In this document: positions 1-6,648 of the stretch, piece after piece | Position numbering within the stretch: position 1 is the first letter of the stretch | Layout: each line of letters begins with the position of its first letter | Origin: a virus | Virus record (IMG/VR): IMGVR_UViG_3300020438_000347 | Location: 1 to 20,765 of that record | Length of the DNA: 20,765 nucleotides | Reading direction: 5' to 3' (one strand) | The notes under the pieces: model-generated | Databases searched by the model: none | Told to the model about the DNA's origin: nothing | The model's input: the letters and a program-made list of their open reading frames with translations, nothing else | Position numbers and translations under genes: made by a program

Positions 1-1223
1 ATGATGTGCCTGGGTTGTATGACGCTTTTGGTAGCGATACCTTTGACGAACTCTATACTCGATACGAATCAGACGAATCGATCTCAAGAAGTACCATTGG
101 TGCACAAGAGTTAATTCTAGATCTCCTTAAAGAGAGAGCAGAGACTGGTCGTATTTACATTATGAATATCGATCATTGTAATAGTCACAGTTCATTCAAA
201 GATAAAGTTAGCATGAGTAATCTCTGTCAGGAGATCACTCTACCTACAGATCCTATTCAACATATTGATGGTGGTGGTGAGATAGCACTGTGTATTTTAT
301 CTGCTGTTAACGTGGGTAAACTACGTAACTTAGAGGAGATGGAAGAGCTTTGTGACCTATCTGTACGAGCTCTAGAAGAATTGATTGATTATCAGAAGTA
401 TCCAGTAGAAGCAGCACGTAAGAGCACCCTTGCTAGACGTTCTCTTGGTATAGGATACATTGGTTTAGCACATTATCTTGCTAAGAATGATGTTAAGTAT
501 GAAGATCCAGAAGCATGGAAATTAGTTCATGAATTGACTGAAGCATTCCAATACAATTTACTCAAAGCATCTAATAAGATTGCTGAAGAGAAAGGATCTT
601 GTGATGGATTCAATCAAACCAAGTACTCTGATGGATTCTTACCCATTGATACTTACAAGAAAGATGTAGATGAAATTGTACCTAACAAACTTAACTATGA
701 CTGGGAAGAACTTAGAGAGTCTATCAGAATTCACGGACTCAGACATAGCACTCTATCGGCACAGATGCCTTCAGAGTCCTCATCGGTTGTCTCTAATGCT
801 ACAAATGGTATTGAACCACCCAGAGATTATATCTCAACGAAGAAGTCTAAGAAGGGACCTCTCAAACAGATCGTACCTAACATTGCCACCCTTAAGAATA
901 ATTACACGCTCCTTTGGGATATGCCTTCTAATGCTGGTTATATTAATATAGTAGCAGTGATGCAGAAATTCTTTGATCAGGCAATCAGTGGTAACTGGAG
1001 TTATAATCCGCAACAGTTTGAGAACAATGAGGTTCCTACCTCAGTGATGGCTCAAGATTTGTTAACCACTTACAAATATGGTTGGAAGACATCTTACTAC
1101 CAGAATACATATGATAGTAAAACAGATGAGGTTGATCTAGATTCTAGTAAAGAATCAGTTCAAAATCTTCTAGACGACATATTTGCTACCGAGGAGGAAG
1201 ACTGTGATAGCTGCAAAATCTGA
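1..1223 (+). CDS. nrdA: Ribonucleoside-diphosphate reductase alpha subunit, class Ia (C-terminal part; 5' end outside window)
   Basis: This is the large subunit of aerobic ribonucleotide reductase, which reduces NDPs to dNDPs in the cytoplasm for phage DNA synthesis. The frame is already open at base 3, and the first residues read D-V-P-G-L-Y-D-A-F, an internal NrdA motif. The gene therefore starts upstream, and the GTG at 6 is internal. Counting that GTG as residue 1, the thiyl-radical loop N-L-C-Q-E is at 72-76 (E. coli N437/C439/E441). The second active-site cysteine is C96 in A-L-C-I-L-S (E. coli C462). The radical-transfer tyrosine pair is Y364-Y365 in S-Y-Y-Q-N-T. The P-S-E-S-S and N-A-T-N-G-I-E-P-P motifs are intact. 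The flexible tail ends C-D-S-C-K-I, a CxxC pair (C400/C403), where E. coli has a C-x4-C pair. No intron or intein is visible in this portion. nrdB follows immediately, as in a typical nrdAB operon. Confidence 0.97.
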   Translation, partial: DVPGLYDAFGSDTFDELYTRYESDESISRSTIGAQELILDLLKERAETGRIYIMNIDHCNSHSSFKDKVSMSNLCQEITLPTDPIQHIDGGGEIALCILSAVNVGKLRNLEEMEELCDLSVRALEELIDYQKYPVEAARKSTLARRSLGIGYIGLAHYLAKNDVKYEDPEAWKLVHELTEAFQYNLLKASNKIAEEKGSCDGFNQTKYSDGFLPIDTYKKDVDEIVPNKLNYDWEELRESIRIHGLRHSTLSAQMPSESSSVVSNATNGIEPPRDYISTKKSKKGPLKQIVPNIATLKNNYTLLWDMPSNAGYINIVAVMQKFFDQAISGNWSYNPQQFENNEVPTSVMAQDLLTTYKYGWKTSYYQNTYDSKTDEVDLDSSKESVQNLLDDIFATEEEDCDSCKI

Positions 1224-1236
1224 TGGAATTACTGGT

Positions 1237-2367
1237 ATGACGGTCTTTAATACAACGAAGGTTGATACCTCTAAACAACAGATGTTTTTTGGTCCTCCAC
1301 TTGGAGTTCAGAGATATGATAAGTTTAAGTATCCTATCTTCGACAAGTTAACACAGACACAACTAGGATTCTTCTGGAGACCAGAAGAAGTATCTTTACA
1401 GAAAGATAGAGCAGATTATCAGACGTTAAATGCAGCACAGAAACACATATTTACCAGCAATCTTAAGTACCAAATCCTCTTGGACAGTGTACAAGGTCGT
1501 GCACCTGGTATGGCTTTCATGCCTTACTGTTCACTACCTGAGCTTGAAGGTTGTATGAATATATGGCAGACTATGGAGATGATTCATAGTAGGTCTTATA
1601 CTCACATCATTAAGAATGTATACCCTGACCCATCAGAGGTCTTTGATACTATACTAGATGATGAGAAGATACTAGCACGTGCTGAGTCAGTCACTAAAGC
1701 ATACGATGAGTTCATCAATTATGCACAGGAGTACGGTCAGAGTACTGCTTGGAAAGATGGTATGAGAGATCATCCTAATTCTGAATGGACACGTAAAGAT
1801 TTAAAAAGACATCTCTATAGGGCAGTTGCTAATGTATACATTCTTGAAGGTATTCGCTTTTATGTCTCTTTCGCTTGCAGCTTTGCCTTTGGTGAGCTCA
1901 AGTTACTTGAGGGATCAGCCAAGATCATCTCTCTTATTGCTAGAGACGAGTCACAACACATGGGAGTCACCAACAATATACTAAACAAGTGGAATGAGGG
2001 TGATGATCCAGAGATGGTAGAGATTGCTAAGGAAGAAGAGGAGAATGTTTATAAGATGTTTAGAGAATGTGTTCAAGAAGAGAAGGAGTGGGCAGAGTAT
2101 TTGTTTAAGGATGGTAGCATAATTGGACTTAATGATGTATTATTACAGAAGTATGTTGAGTGGACTGCTAACCGTAGGTTGAAATCTATGGGGTTAAAAC
2201 CTATATACGATACACCGCTAGCCAATAATCCACTACCTTGGACTGCACACTGGTTAACCTCTAAGGGGTTGCAAGTAGCACCACAGGAAACAGAGGTTGA
2301 AAGCTATATGATAGGGAGTATAAAACAAGATGTTAAGAAAGATACTTTCGCTGATTTCAAATTATGA
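1237..2367 (+). CDS. nrdB: Ribonucleoside-diphosphate reductase beta subunit, class Ia
   Basis: This is the small, diiron-tyrosyl radical subunit that pairs with NrdA. From ATG 1237 it is 376 aa, essentially the E. coli NrdB length. The expected metal and radical residues are all present: D83 (L-L-D-S-V-Q-G), E114 and H117 (M-E-M-I-H-S-R-S-Y), radical tyrosine Y121, E204 (L-E-G-I-R-F-Y), and E238/H241 (A-R-D-E-S-Q-H). The C-terminus D-F-K-L is the short tail that docks on NrdA. A GTG at 1204 in the same frame sits 6 nt after a strong AGGAGG (1192-1197) inside the nrdA 3' end. It would add 11 residues and overlap nrdA by 20 nt. I prefer ATG 1237 because of family length and the T-V-F-N-T-T-K-V-D beginning, but translation from GTG 1204 is possible. 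The stop codon overlaps the next start (ATGA). Confidence 0.96.
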   Translation: MTVFNTTKVDTSKQQMFFGPPLGVQRYDKFKYPIFDKLTQTQLGFFWRPEEVSLQKDRADYQTLNAAQKHIFTSNLKYQILLDSVQGRAPGMAFMPYCSLPELEGCMNIWQTMEMIHSRSYTHIIKNVYPDPSEVFDTILDDEKILARAESVTKAYDEFINYAQEYGQSTAWKDGMRDHPNSEWTRKDLKRHLYRAVANVYILEGIRFYVSFACSFAFGELKLLEGSAKIISLIARDESQHMGVTNNILNKWNEGDDPEMVEIAKEEEENVYKMFRECVQEEKEWAEYLFKDGSIIGLNDVLLQKYVEWTANRRLKSMGLKPIYDTPLANNPLPWTAHWLTSKGLQVAPQETEVESYMIGSIKQDVKKDTFADFKL

Positions 2368-2612
2368 TTCAAAGTACAGAACCCGAACCACGAGACGAGT
2401 CGTGGAGAGAAGAATACCTCGGTATGAAAGCTCACGGCAAACTGAACACAGAATTGCTGATGAATGGACCGAAGAGTCTTGCTCAGAGTTGGTTGATGCA
2501 AGCGATGCACAACGACTGGAGGAAGAAGAAGGGTATTACGACCCCAGAACCACCCAACTGCCAGTCGAGCCTGAAGGAGTTCTTCCAACAACAGAAAGAC
2601 CAAGGAATTTAA
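2364..2612 (+). CDS. Conserved small hypothetical protein, 82 aa
   Basis: The function is not recognised. The start ATG shares ATGA with the nrdB stop, which strongly suggests translational coupling and marks this frame as the real one. A competing 112-aa frame at 2330-2668 lacks such a start. The product is hydrophilic and mixed in charge, with an acidic N-terminus (E-P-E-P-R-D-E-S-W-R-E-E-Y), a central predicted helical stretch (L-A-Q-S-W-L-M-Q-A-M-H-N-D-W-R-K-K-K) and a glutamine-rich end. There is no signal peptide, membrane segment or metal motif. Position between nrdB and a DNA methyltransferase suggests expression with the nucleotide-metabolism genes, but says nothing specific about its job. 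Confidence 0.7.
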   Translation: MIQSTEPEPRDESWREEYLGMKAHGKLNTELLMNGPKSLAQSWLMQAMHNDWRKKKGITTPEPPNCQSSLKEFFQQQKDQGI

Positions 2613-2636
2613 TACCCGATCCGTGGGAAAATCATT

Positions 2637-3599
2637 ATGACGATCAAATTGAGAAAAGAGAGGGTTGAAAACCTCAATAATTATGGCGAAAAATATGACC
2701 TAATATACATCGACCCTCCCTTCGGTCTCGATAGGGAGTTCTTCATGTTTGAACAAGACAAGAAGGTCTCCTTTGACGACAAGTGGGAGTCAACTGATGC
2801 CTATATTGAGTGGTATGCTACTGTAATACAGGACTGTTATGCAGCACTGAAACCAAACGGTTGGTTGTACTGCCACAATAACTTTGATAGTAATGCACTG
2901 GTACTAGGTGACCTTACTAAAGAGGTTAGAGGTAAGTTTTACACCAATATATCATGGAAGAGGTCAGGTCCAAAGAATAATATCAAGAAGGGATGGGGCA
3001 ACATCGTTGATTCTATCATGACTTTCCGTAAAGGTGACCCATATTTTGATGTACAGTACCAACCACTAGATCCTACCTATGAAGCCAACTCATTTAAGAA
3101 TAAGGATGAGAAAGGTTTCTATGCACTAGGCAAACTGACTGGTGAGAAGTCAAGACCAGGTCATAAGTATCAATATAAGATGTATGATCCTGAGTATGGG
3201 TGGAGATTTGACTTTGATAAGACTAAAGAGCTTGATGCTCAAGGTCTGATTCATTATGGTAACAACCTACCATACAAGAAGATCTATCTATCTGAGTCTA
3301 AGGGGTCTCCTATCCAGAATTTCTGGGATGATATACATTTCATTTCTAGATCAGAGAAGAATAAGCGTAAGTATCCTACCCAGAAACCCGTAAAGTTGTT
3401 GGAGAGGATCATCAAGTCATCATGTCCTAAAGATGGGACAGTTTTTGACCCCTTTTGTGGGTCTGGAACCACTGCTGTAGCAGCATTTAATCTTGATCGT
3501 GACTGTACTGTCTGTGATGTTAGTGATGATGCTCTGAAGATAGCACAAGCTGCACTAGTCGAGTGTGGTGCTCATACAGAGGAGAGGTTGGTAGGATAA
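2637..3599 (+). CDS. Beta-class DNA amino-methyltransferase (N6-adenine or N4-cytosine)
   Basis: This is a SAM-dependent DNA methylase of the N-4/N-6 amino-methyltransferase family, 320 aa. Catalytic motif IV is D-P-P-F at residues 26-29 within D-L-I-Y-I-D-P-P-F-G. The SAM-binding motif I is F-C-G-S-G-T at 273-278. It is preceded by the Y-P-T-Q-K-P signature (246-251) typical of this class. Motif IV before motif I indicates beta-class order, with the central region (about 95-235) as the likely target-recognition domain. DPPF (rather than DPPY or SPPY) is compatible with adenine methylation, but the target base and site cannot be read from sequence. No restriction endonuclease partner is adjacent, so a solitary phage methylase is likely. 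It could protect phage DNA from restriction or mark it for packaging or regulation. A GGGA-type ribosome site lies about 10 nt before ATG 2637. The stop codon lies within a GATAAATA late-promoter-like motif. Confidence 0.93.
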   Translation: MTIKLRKERVENLNNYGEKYDLIYIDPPFGLDREFFMFEQDKKVSFDDKWESTDAYIEWYATVIQDCYAALKPNGWLYCHNNFDSNALVLGDLTKEVRGKFYTNISWKRSGPKNNIKKGWGNIVDSIMTFRKGDPYFDVQYQPLDPTYEANSFKNKDEKGFYALGKLTGEKSRPGHKYQYKMYDPEYGWRFDFDKTKELDAQGLIHYGNNLPYKKIYLSESKGSPIQNFWDDIHFISRSEKNKRKYPTQKPVKLLERIIKSSCPKDGTVFDPFCGSGTTAVAAFNLDRDCTVCDVSDDALKIAQAALVECGAHTEERLVG

Positions 3600-3602
3600 A
3601 TA
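3595..3602 (+). promoter_or_regulatory. Putative T4-like late promoter motif GATAAATA
   Basis: GATAAATA matches the T4/cyanophage late -10 consensus TATAAATA at seven of eight positions. It sits over the stop codon of the methyltransferase gene and about 25 nt before the start of the GIY-YIG gene. The same 8-mer occurs before two tail-fibre genes in this window. A short AT-rich motif can occur by chance, so this copy is less certain than those in front of fibre genes. Confidence 0.45.
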
Positions 3603-3627
3603 TGGCTAGAGATATAAAAATTATGAA

Positions 3628-4059
3628 ATGGCTGAAGAGGGAGTTTATGAAAACCCCTGGATATATGAGGGTGAACCTTTTACTACTGAGCACATTGGCG
3701 ACCAGTTCGGTTTTGTCTACAGGATTACTAATATCCAGAACGGTAAGCAATACATCGGACGTAAATACTTTTGGTCCAAACGTAAACCTAGAGGTGGTAA
3801 GAGAAGGGTTACGTCTGAGAGTGACTGGAAGAAGTACTACGGAAGCTCTGATGAACTTAAAGGAGATAGAAAGTTACTTGGGAACGACCTATTCAAGAGA
3901 GAAATCTTATCCACCCATCCCACCAAGGGAAAGGTAAATTACGAGGAAACAAAACAATTGTTTCTTAATAATGTCTTGCAAGAGACATTGGCTGATGGAA
4001 CACCAGCATATTATAACAGTAACATACTAGGACGCTACTACAAAAAAGACTATGCCTAA
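3628..4059 (+). CDS. GIY-YIG family endonuclease (SegE-like)
   Basis: This 143-aa protein is a probable site-specific, possibly homing, DNA endonuclease. The GIY-YIG core is visible as F-V-Y at 29-31 and Y-I-G-R-K at 42-46, separated by the usual short hairpin T-N-I-Q-N-G-K-Q. The basic patch that follows (S-K-R-K-P-R-G-G-K-R-R) fits DNA contact. The family resemblance is to the T4 SegE-type group, in which the first motif is degenerate (F-V-Y rather than G-I-Y). The catalytic arginine and glutamate of the fold are plausible (R45 and a C-terminal Glu) but were not verified by alignment. ATG 3628 is the first ATG after an in-frame stop at 3607, and no good ribosome site precedes it. The 3' end overlaps the next gene by 8 nt. 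Free-standing homing endonucleases of this type are common between T4-like phage genes. Confidence 0.75.
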   Translation: MAEEGVYENPWIYEGEPFTTEHIGDQFGFVYRITNIQNGKQYIGRKYFWSKRKPRGGKRRVTSESDWKKYYGSSDELKGDRKLLGNDLFKREILSTHPTKGKVNYEETKQLFLNNVLQETLADGTPAYYNSNILGRYYKKDYA

Positions 4060-4711
4060 AATTGACGCACGAATTGTAAAGAAAGAGACTCCAATCTTTA
4101 CTACTATAGTTGATAATTATGAATCAATCAACACCCATGTAAGGAAGCACATACTCGATCTGAAGAAGCAACATCCTGAAGGGGTTGAGAGTAATGTTAG
4201 AGCATGGAGGAGTCATTGGTTTACTCATAAAGTAACAGGTGTATTTAATCCTCTAGTGGAATTAATGACTTCAGCTGTTGATTTTGTTAGTGATCAGTTT
4301 TACAATGATGAACATGCTAAGTTTGAAGCCTTTAACTTTTGGGTGATGGACTATCAAGATGGTGATGAGACTCTTAATCATTGCCATTTTCCTTCTTCTT
4401 TTTCAGCTGTTTATTATGTTGATGTGGAACCAAATTGTGCACCCCTAATCGTTGAGACTGAGACTATACAACCTGAGAATGGTATGTTAGTTATATTTCC
4501 TGGTCATCTAGATCATTCAGTACCAAAGACTAAGGGTAGAAGGATATGTGCTTCTGGTAATTTCCATTTAAAACCTGTTGATATATACGAGAAACCCCCA
4601 GAAGGTGCAGAGGATAAGTTTAAAAGTACAGGTTTTAGACAAAAAATAGCTGCATCTAATGATGATGATTTTTACAATAGACAGAGAAATCCCATAGGAT
4701 TTAAGTCATGA
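4052..4711 (+). CDS. 2-oxoglutarate/Fe(II)-dependent oxygenase-like protein
   Basis: This 219-aa protein belongs to the 2OG-Fe(II) oxygenase group widespread in T4-like cyanophages. It shows the core signature N-H-C-H-F-P-S-S-F-S-A-V-Y-Y-V-D (109-124), then F-P-G-H-L-D-H-S-V-P (149-158) and R-R-I-C-A-S-G-N-F-H (163-172). H110 or H112 and H155 are the likely metal-binding histidines, and R164 is positioned to hold the 2OG carboxylate. The second ligand is normally Asp/Glu in an HxD motif. Here the region reads H-x-H-x-P, as I recall from other members of this phage subfamily, so the acidic ligand is not obvious. The substrate is unknown. Members have been proposed to act in nucleic-acid or protein hydroxylation or in host nitrogen stress signalling, but nothing here decides. 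The start overlaps the nuclease gene by 8 nt, and the stop shares ATGA with the next gene. Confidence 0.8.
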   Translation: MPKIDARIVKKETPIFTTIVDNYESINTHVRKHILDLKKQHPEGVESNVRAWRSHWFTHKVTGVFNPLVELMTSAVDFVSDQFYNDEHAKFEAFNFWVMDYQDGDETLNHCHFPSSFSAVYYVDVEPNCAPLIVETETIQPENGMLVIFPGHLDHSVPKTKGRRICASGNFHLKPVDIYEKPPEGAEDKFKSTGFRQKIAASNDDDFYNRQRNPIGFKS

Positions 4712-4914
4712 TTAATCTTGATGAAAAGTTTCATAACTATCTGGAACATGGAGGTAAGACCTTCAGAATTGATGGTGTTGATGAGACCCTTAAGGGGTAT
4801 GGATACCATTGTGATGGAAACGACATAGTGGGTTACTACGTAACGACAACTAACTATAAATTGTACTATAATCTGAATGAACAGTTCCTAAAGATGGAAT
4901 CTTTAAACGAATGA
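4708..4914 (+). CDS. Small hypothetical protein, 68 aa
   Basis: The product is unrecognised. It is placed with confidence because both ends share ATGA with neighbours: the start overlaps the oxygenase stop, and the stop overlaps the talC start. It is acidic and aromatic-rich, with a tyrosine run (G-Y-Y-V-T-T-T-N-Y-K-L-Y-Y-N) suggestive of a small beta-structured protein. No cysteine pair, membrane segment or signal peptide is seen. Context suggests co-translation with talC and the oxygenase. No function is proposed. Confidence 0.75.
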   Translation: MINLDEKFHNYLEHGGKTFRIDGVDETLKGYGYHCDGNDIVGYYVTTTNYKLYYNLNEQFLKMESLNE

Positions 4915-5582
4915 AATTATTTTTAGACACAGCGATAACGGATGAAGTCCGTAAACATTTTAAGACTGGTTTGATTGATGGTTTAACTACTAACCCATCA
5001 TTGATCAGAAAGAGTGGTAGAAACCACGAAGAAGTCTATCAGGAGATCAAAGAGATTGGTCTTACCGACATCAGTATGGAAGTCATTGGTAGTAAAGAGA
5101 ATATGGTCTCTGAAGGCAAGAGACTAGCGAAGAAATTCCCTAAGTGTGCTACTATTAAAGTACCTTGCACACCAGATGGATTACAAGCTTGCAAAGAACT
5201 TTCTGAGAATAATATAAGAGTCAATGTTACTCTTATTTTCTCTCCATCACAGGCAATTCTTGCTGCTAAAGCAGGTGCTGCATACGTTTCACCGTTTGTA
5301 GGTCGTGTGGATGATAATTCTTTCGGTGGATTGTGTCTTATTAAGGACATTGCTAACGTATTTGAGAAGCAATCATGGGATTCTACACAAATATTAGCCG
5401 CATCTATTAGAGGTGTGAGAGATGTAGGTAGAGCGTTTGAATATGGTGCTCACATCTGTACTATACCAGTGAAAGTCTTTGAAGGAATGTACAAACACAT
5501 CCTTACAGATAAGGGATTAGATATCTTCGATAAGGATTATGCTGCCTCAATTGAGGGTCAAGCTATCCTAAATAGTCCGTAA
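4911..5582 (+). CDS. talC: TalC-type transaldolase (fructose-6-phosphate aldolase-like)
   Basis: This 223-aa class I aldolase belongs to the short TalC/FSA transaldolase family. It moves a dihydroxyacetone unit between sugar phosphates in the pentose phosphate pathway. The hallmarks are the N-terminal M-K-L-F-L-D-T-A with D6, the T-T-N-P-S-L motif at 26-31, and the Schiff-base lysine K83 in A-T-I-K-V-P. Also present are N-V-T-L-I-F-S at about 105-111, A-G-A-A-Y-V-S-P-F-V-G-R at about 121-132, and A-S-I-R in the C-terminal half. In cyanophages this is an established auxiliary metabolic gene, thought to divert host carbon from the Calvin cycle toward NADPH and ribose-5-phosphate for dNTP synthesis. 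That fits its position in one run with nrdAB and grx. The start shares ATGA with the upstream gene. Confidence 0.95.
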   Translation: MKLFLDTAITDEVRKHFKTGLIDGLTTNPSLIRKSGRNHEEVYQEIKEIGLTDISMEVIGSKENMVSEGKRLAKKFPKCATIKVPCTPDGLQACKELSENNIRVNVTLIFSPSQAILAAKAGAAYVSPFVGRVDDNSFGGLCLIKDIANVFEKQSWDSTQILAASIRGVRDVGRAFEYGAHICTIPVKVFEGMYKHILTDKGLDIFDKDYAASIEGQAILNSP

Positions 5583-5598
5583 TAAAGACCAACTAGGA

Positions 5599-5856
5599 AT
5601 GATCTTTACCATATATTCAAAGCCTGGATGCTCATACTGCCAGAAGTTTAAGGCAGTATGTGAGCTTTCAAACTTAGAACATGTTGTGTATGAGTTAGAC
5701 ACTGACTTTACATCGGAACAATTCTATAAAACCTTTGGAGAAGGTTCTACCTTCCCACAAGTACAGTTAGATAAAAATGAGGAAAGAGTACATCTTGGTG
5801 GATGCAAGGACTCTATTACATACATGAAAAACAACGAGATTTGCTGCTTAGTATGA
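5599..5856 (+). CDS. grx: Glutaredoxin
   Basis: This 85-aa single-domain glutaredoxin is a thiol-disulfide redox protein. The dithiol active site is C-S-Y-C at residues 11-14 in Y-S-K-P-G-C-S-Y-C, and the cis-proline loop is T-F-P at 51-53. G-G-C-K-D-S at 67-72 corresponds to the glutathione-binding G-G-x-x-D turn. The most likely electron acceptor is the CxxC tail of the NrdA encoded upstream. Phage glutaredoxins paired with phage RNR are established in T4 (NrdC). ATG 5599 gives the standard family N-terminus. AGGA (5595-5598) directly abuts it, too close to be an ideal ribosome site. The stop shares ATGA with the next gene. Confidence 0.93.
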   Translation: MIFTIYSKPGCSYCQKFKAVCELSNLEHVVYELDTDFTSEQFYKTFGEGSTFPQVQLDKNEERVHLGGCKDSITYMKNNEICCLV

Positions 5857-6059
5857 TTGAAATTACACATGCAGAATTTGAAAAAGATTACGATAACTAC
5901 TTAACAAAAATTGAAGAAGGAGAACAGTTTCTAATTAGACTACCTAGTGGTCGTTTGATTGCTGCTGTACCTCAGTCTGCTGTTGGTAGCTCTGAGTACA
6001 TACATCCTTGGGATAAATATAATGAATCTGTGGAAGAACTACAAGAAAACGCTGGATGA
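5853..6059 (+). CDS. Phd/YefM antitoxin-like small protein, 68 aa
   Basis: The start ATG shares ATGA with the glutaredoxin stop. The longer in-frame extension to 5802 would overlap grx by 55 nt and is rejected. Residues 1-41 follow the Phd/YefM antitoxin N-terminal layout: a short first strand (M-I-E-I-T), an 'A-E-F-E-K-D-Y-D-N-Y-L' helix, a second helix with E-E-G-E-Q, then a hairpin F-L-I-R-L-P-S-G-R-L-I-A-A-V-P. In antitoxins that region forms the dimerising DNA-binding platform. The remaining 27 residues are acidic and would occupy the place of the toxin-binding tail. No toxin gene is adjacent, since the next gene is pebS. It may be an orphan anti-toxin, a small repressor of this operon, or just the same fold. 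The 3' end overlaps pebS by 38 nt. The assignment is by pattern only. Confidence 0.55.
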   Translation: MIEITHAEFEKDYDNYLTKIEEGEQFLIRLPSGRLIAAVPQSAVGSSEYIHPWDKYNESVEELQENAG

Positions 6060-6648
6060 TATATTCCCTGAGTTCAAGTTTGAATCTCGGTGGTGTAACT
6101 GGTGCAATAAAGATGATCTGAACATGACGGCAGATAATTATACTGCACCACATTTTATCAAGTCTAGACGGGTGGATATCAGGAGTGATAAGACTGATAT
6201 CTATAACAATGTAATGTATCCTAAGACAGGGAGTAATCTTCCCTGCTTTGGGATGGATCTCATGGGGTTCTTTCACAAGAAAGTTATCATCGTATTCGAT
6301 TTCCAGCATCCAGTAGAGAACTATGTACTAAACGTACCCCCTCTACCTAAGGCTGATAAGACTTATAGATTCTTCGAGATGGGTAACCACTTCTCGGAGA
6401 ATATTTTTGTGCGATATTGTAACATGGATAGTGTTGATACATATTTACCAACATTCAGGTACTATTTGACCCTCTATAGAGAGATGATAGACCAGGCACA
6501 ACCTACTGGTGAGGACACCACACAATATAAAGATTTTGATTCATACATGAAGAGATTAGATCCTATATTAGGATACCTTAGTGGTAATTTTGGTAAAGAG
6601 AATGCTAATAGAATGATGGATGAGTACTTCTTTCCTTATGCACAATGA
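6022..6648 (+). CDS. pebS: Phycoerythrobilin synthase (ferredoxin-dependent bilin reductase)
   Basis: This 208-aa ferredoxin-dependent bilin reductase most resembles cyanophage PebS, which reduces biliverdin IXalpha to phycoerythrobilin in two steps using host ferredoxin. D-I-Y-N (59-62) and Y-P-K-T-G...L-P-C-F-G-M-D-L (66-80) form the bilin pocket. N62 and D79 correspond to PebS N88 and D105 in my alignment from memory, and D180 in L-D-P corresponds to D206. F-D-F-Q-H-P (92-97), F-F-E-M-G-N-H-F-S (117-125) and V-G/T-G-E-D-T-T (162-167) are further family blocks. PcyA has a histidine at the position of N62, so PebS is favoured over PcyA. ATG 6022 follows GGGA (6010-6013) and gives a normal N-terminus. 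Upstream in-frame codons would read a hydrophobic leader through the overlapping Phd-like gene, unlike any soluble bilin reductase. No heme oxygenase gene is present in this window. Confidence 0.93.
   Translation: MNLWKNYKKTLDDIFPEFKFESRWCNWCNKDDLNMTADNYTAPHFIKSRRVDIRSDKTDIYNNVMYPKTGSNLPCFGMDLMGFFHKKVIIVFDFQHPVENYVLNVPPLPKADKTYRFFEMGNHFSENIFVRYCNMDSVDTYLPTFRYYLTLYREMIDQAQPTGEDTTQYKDFDSYMKRLDPILGYLSGNFGKENANRMMDEYFFPYAQ

Noticed and set aside
6-8. GTG 6 as the true start of nrdA
   Set aside because: The preceding codon and the D-V-P-G-L-Y motif are internal NrdA sequence, and the N-terminal half of the protein is missing.
670-951. 93-aa frame inside nrdA
   Set aside because: It is an alternate-frame shadow of a strongly conserved NrdA segment, with no independent start signal.
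2330-2668. 112-aa frame across the nrdB/methyltransferase junction
   Set aside because: It overlaps both neighbours out of frame. The 2364-2612 frame has the ATGA junction with nrdB and fits the gap.
3563-3937. 124-aa frame overlapping the methyltransferase end and the GIY-YIG gene
   Set aside because: The other frame carries the clear GIY-YIG motifs and connects by overlap to the next gene. This one has no recognisable motif.
6012-6019. GATAAATA just before the pebS start
   Set aside because: It lies in the coding sequence of the Phd-like gene (W-D-K-Y), and transcription from it would begin after the pebS ATG. Probably chance, although it could serve the downstream genes.
5959-6021. Hydrophobic N-terminal extension of the pebS frame that looks like a signal peptide
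   Set aside because: It is an out-of-frame reading of the Phd-like gene. Bilin reductases are soluble, and ATG 6022 with GGGA upstream gives a normal N-terminus.
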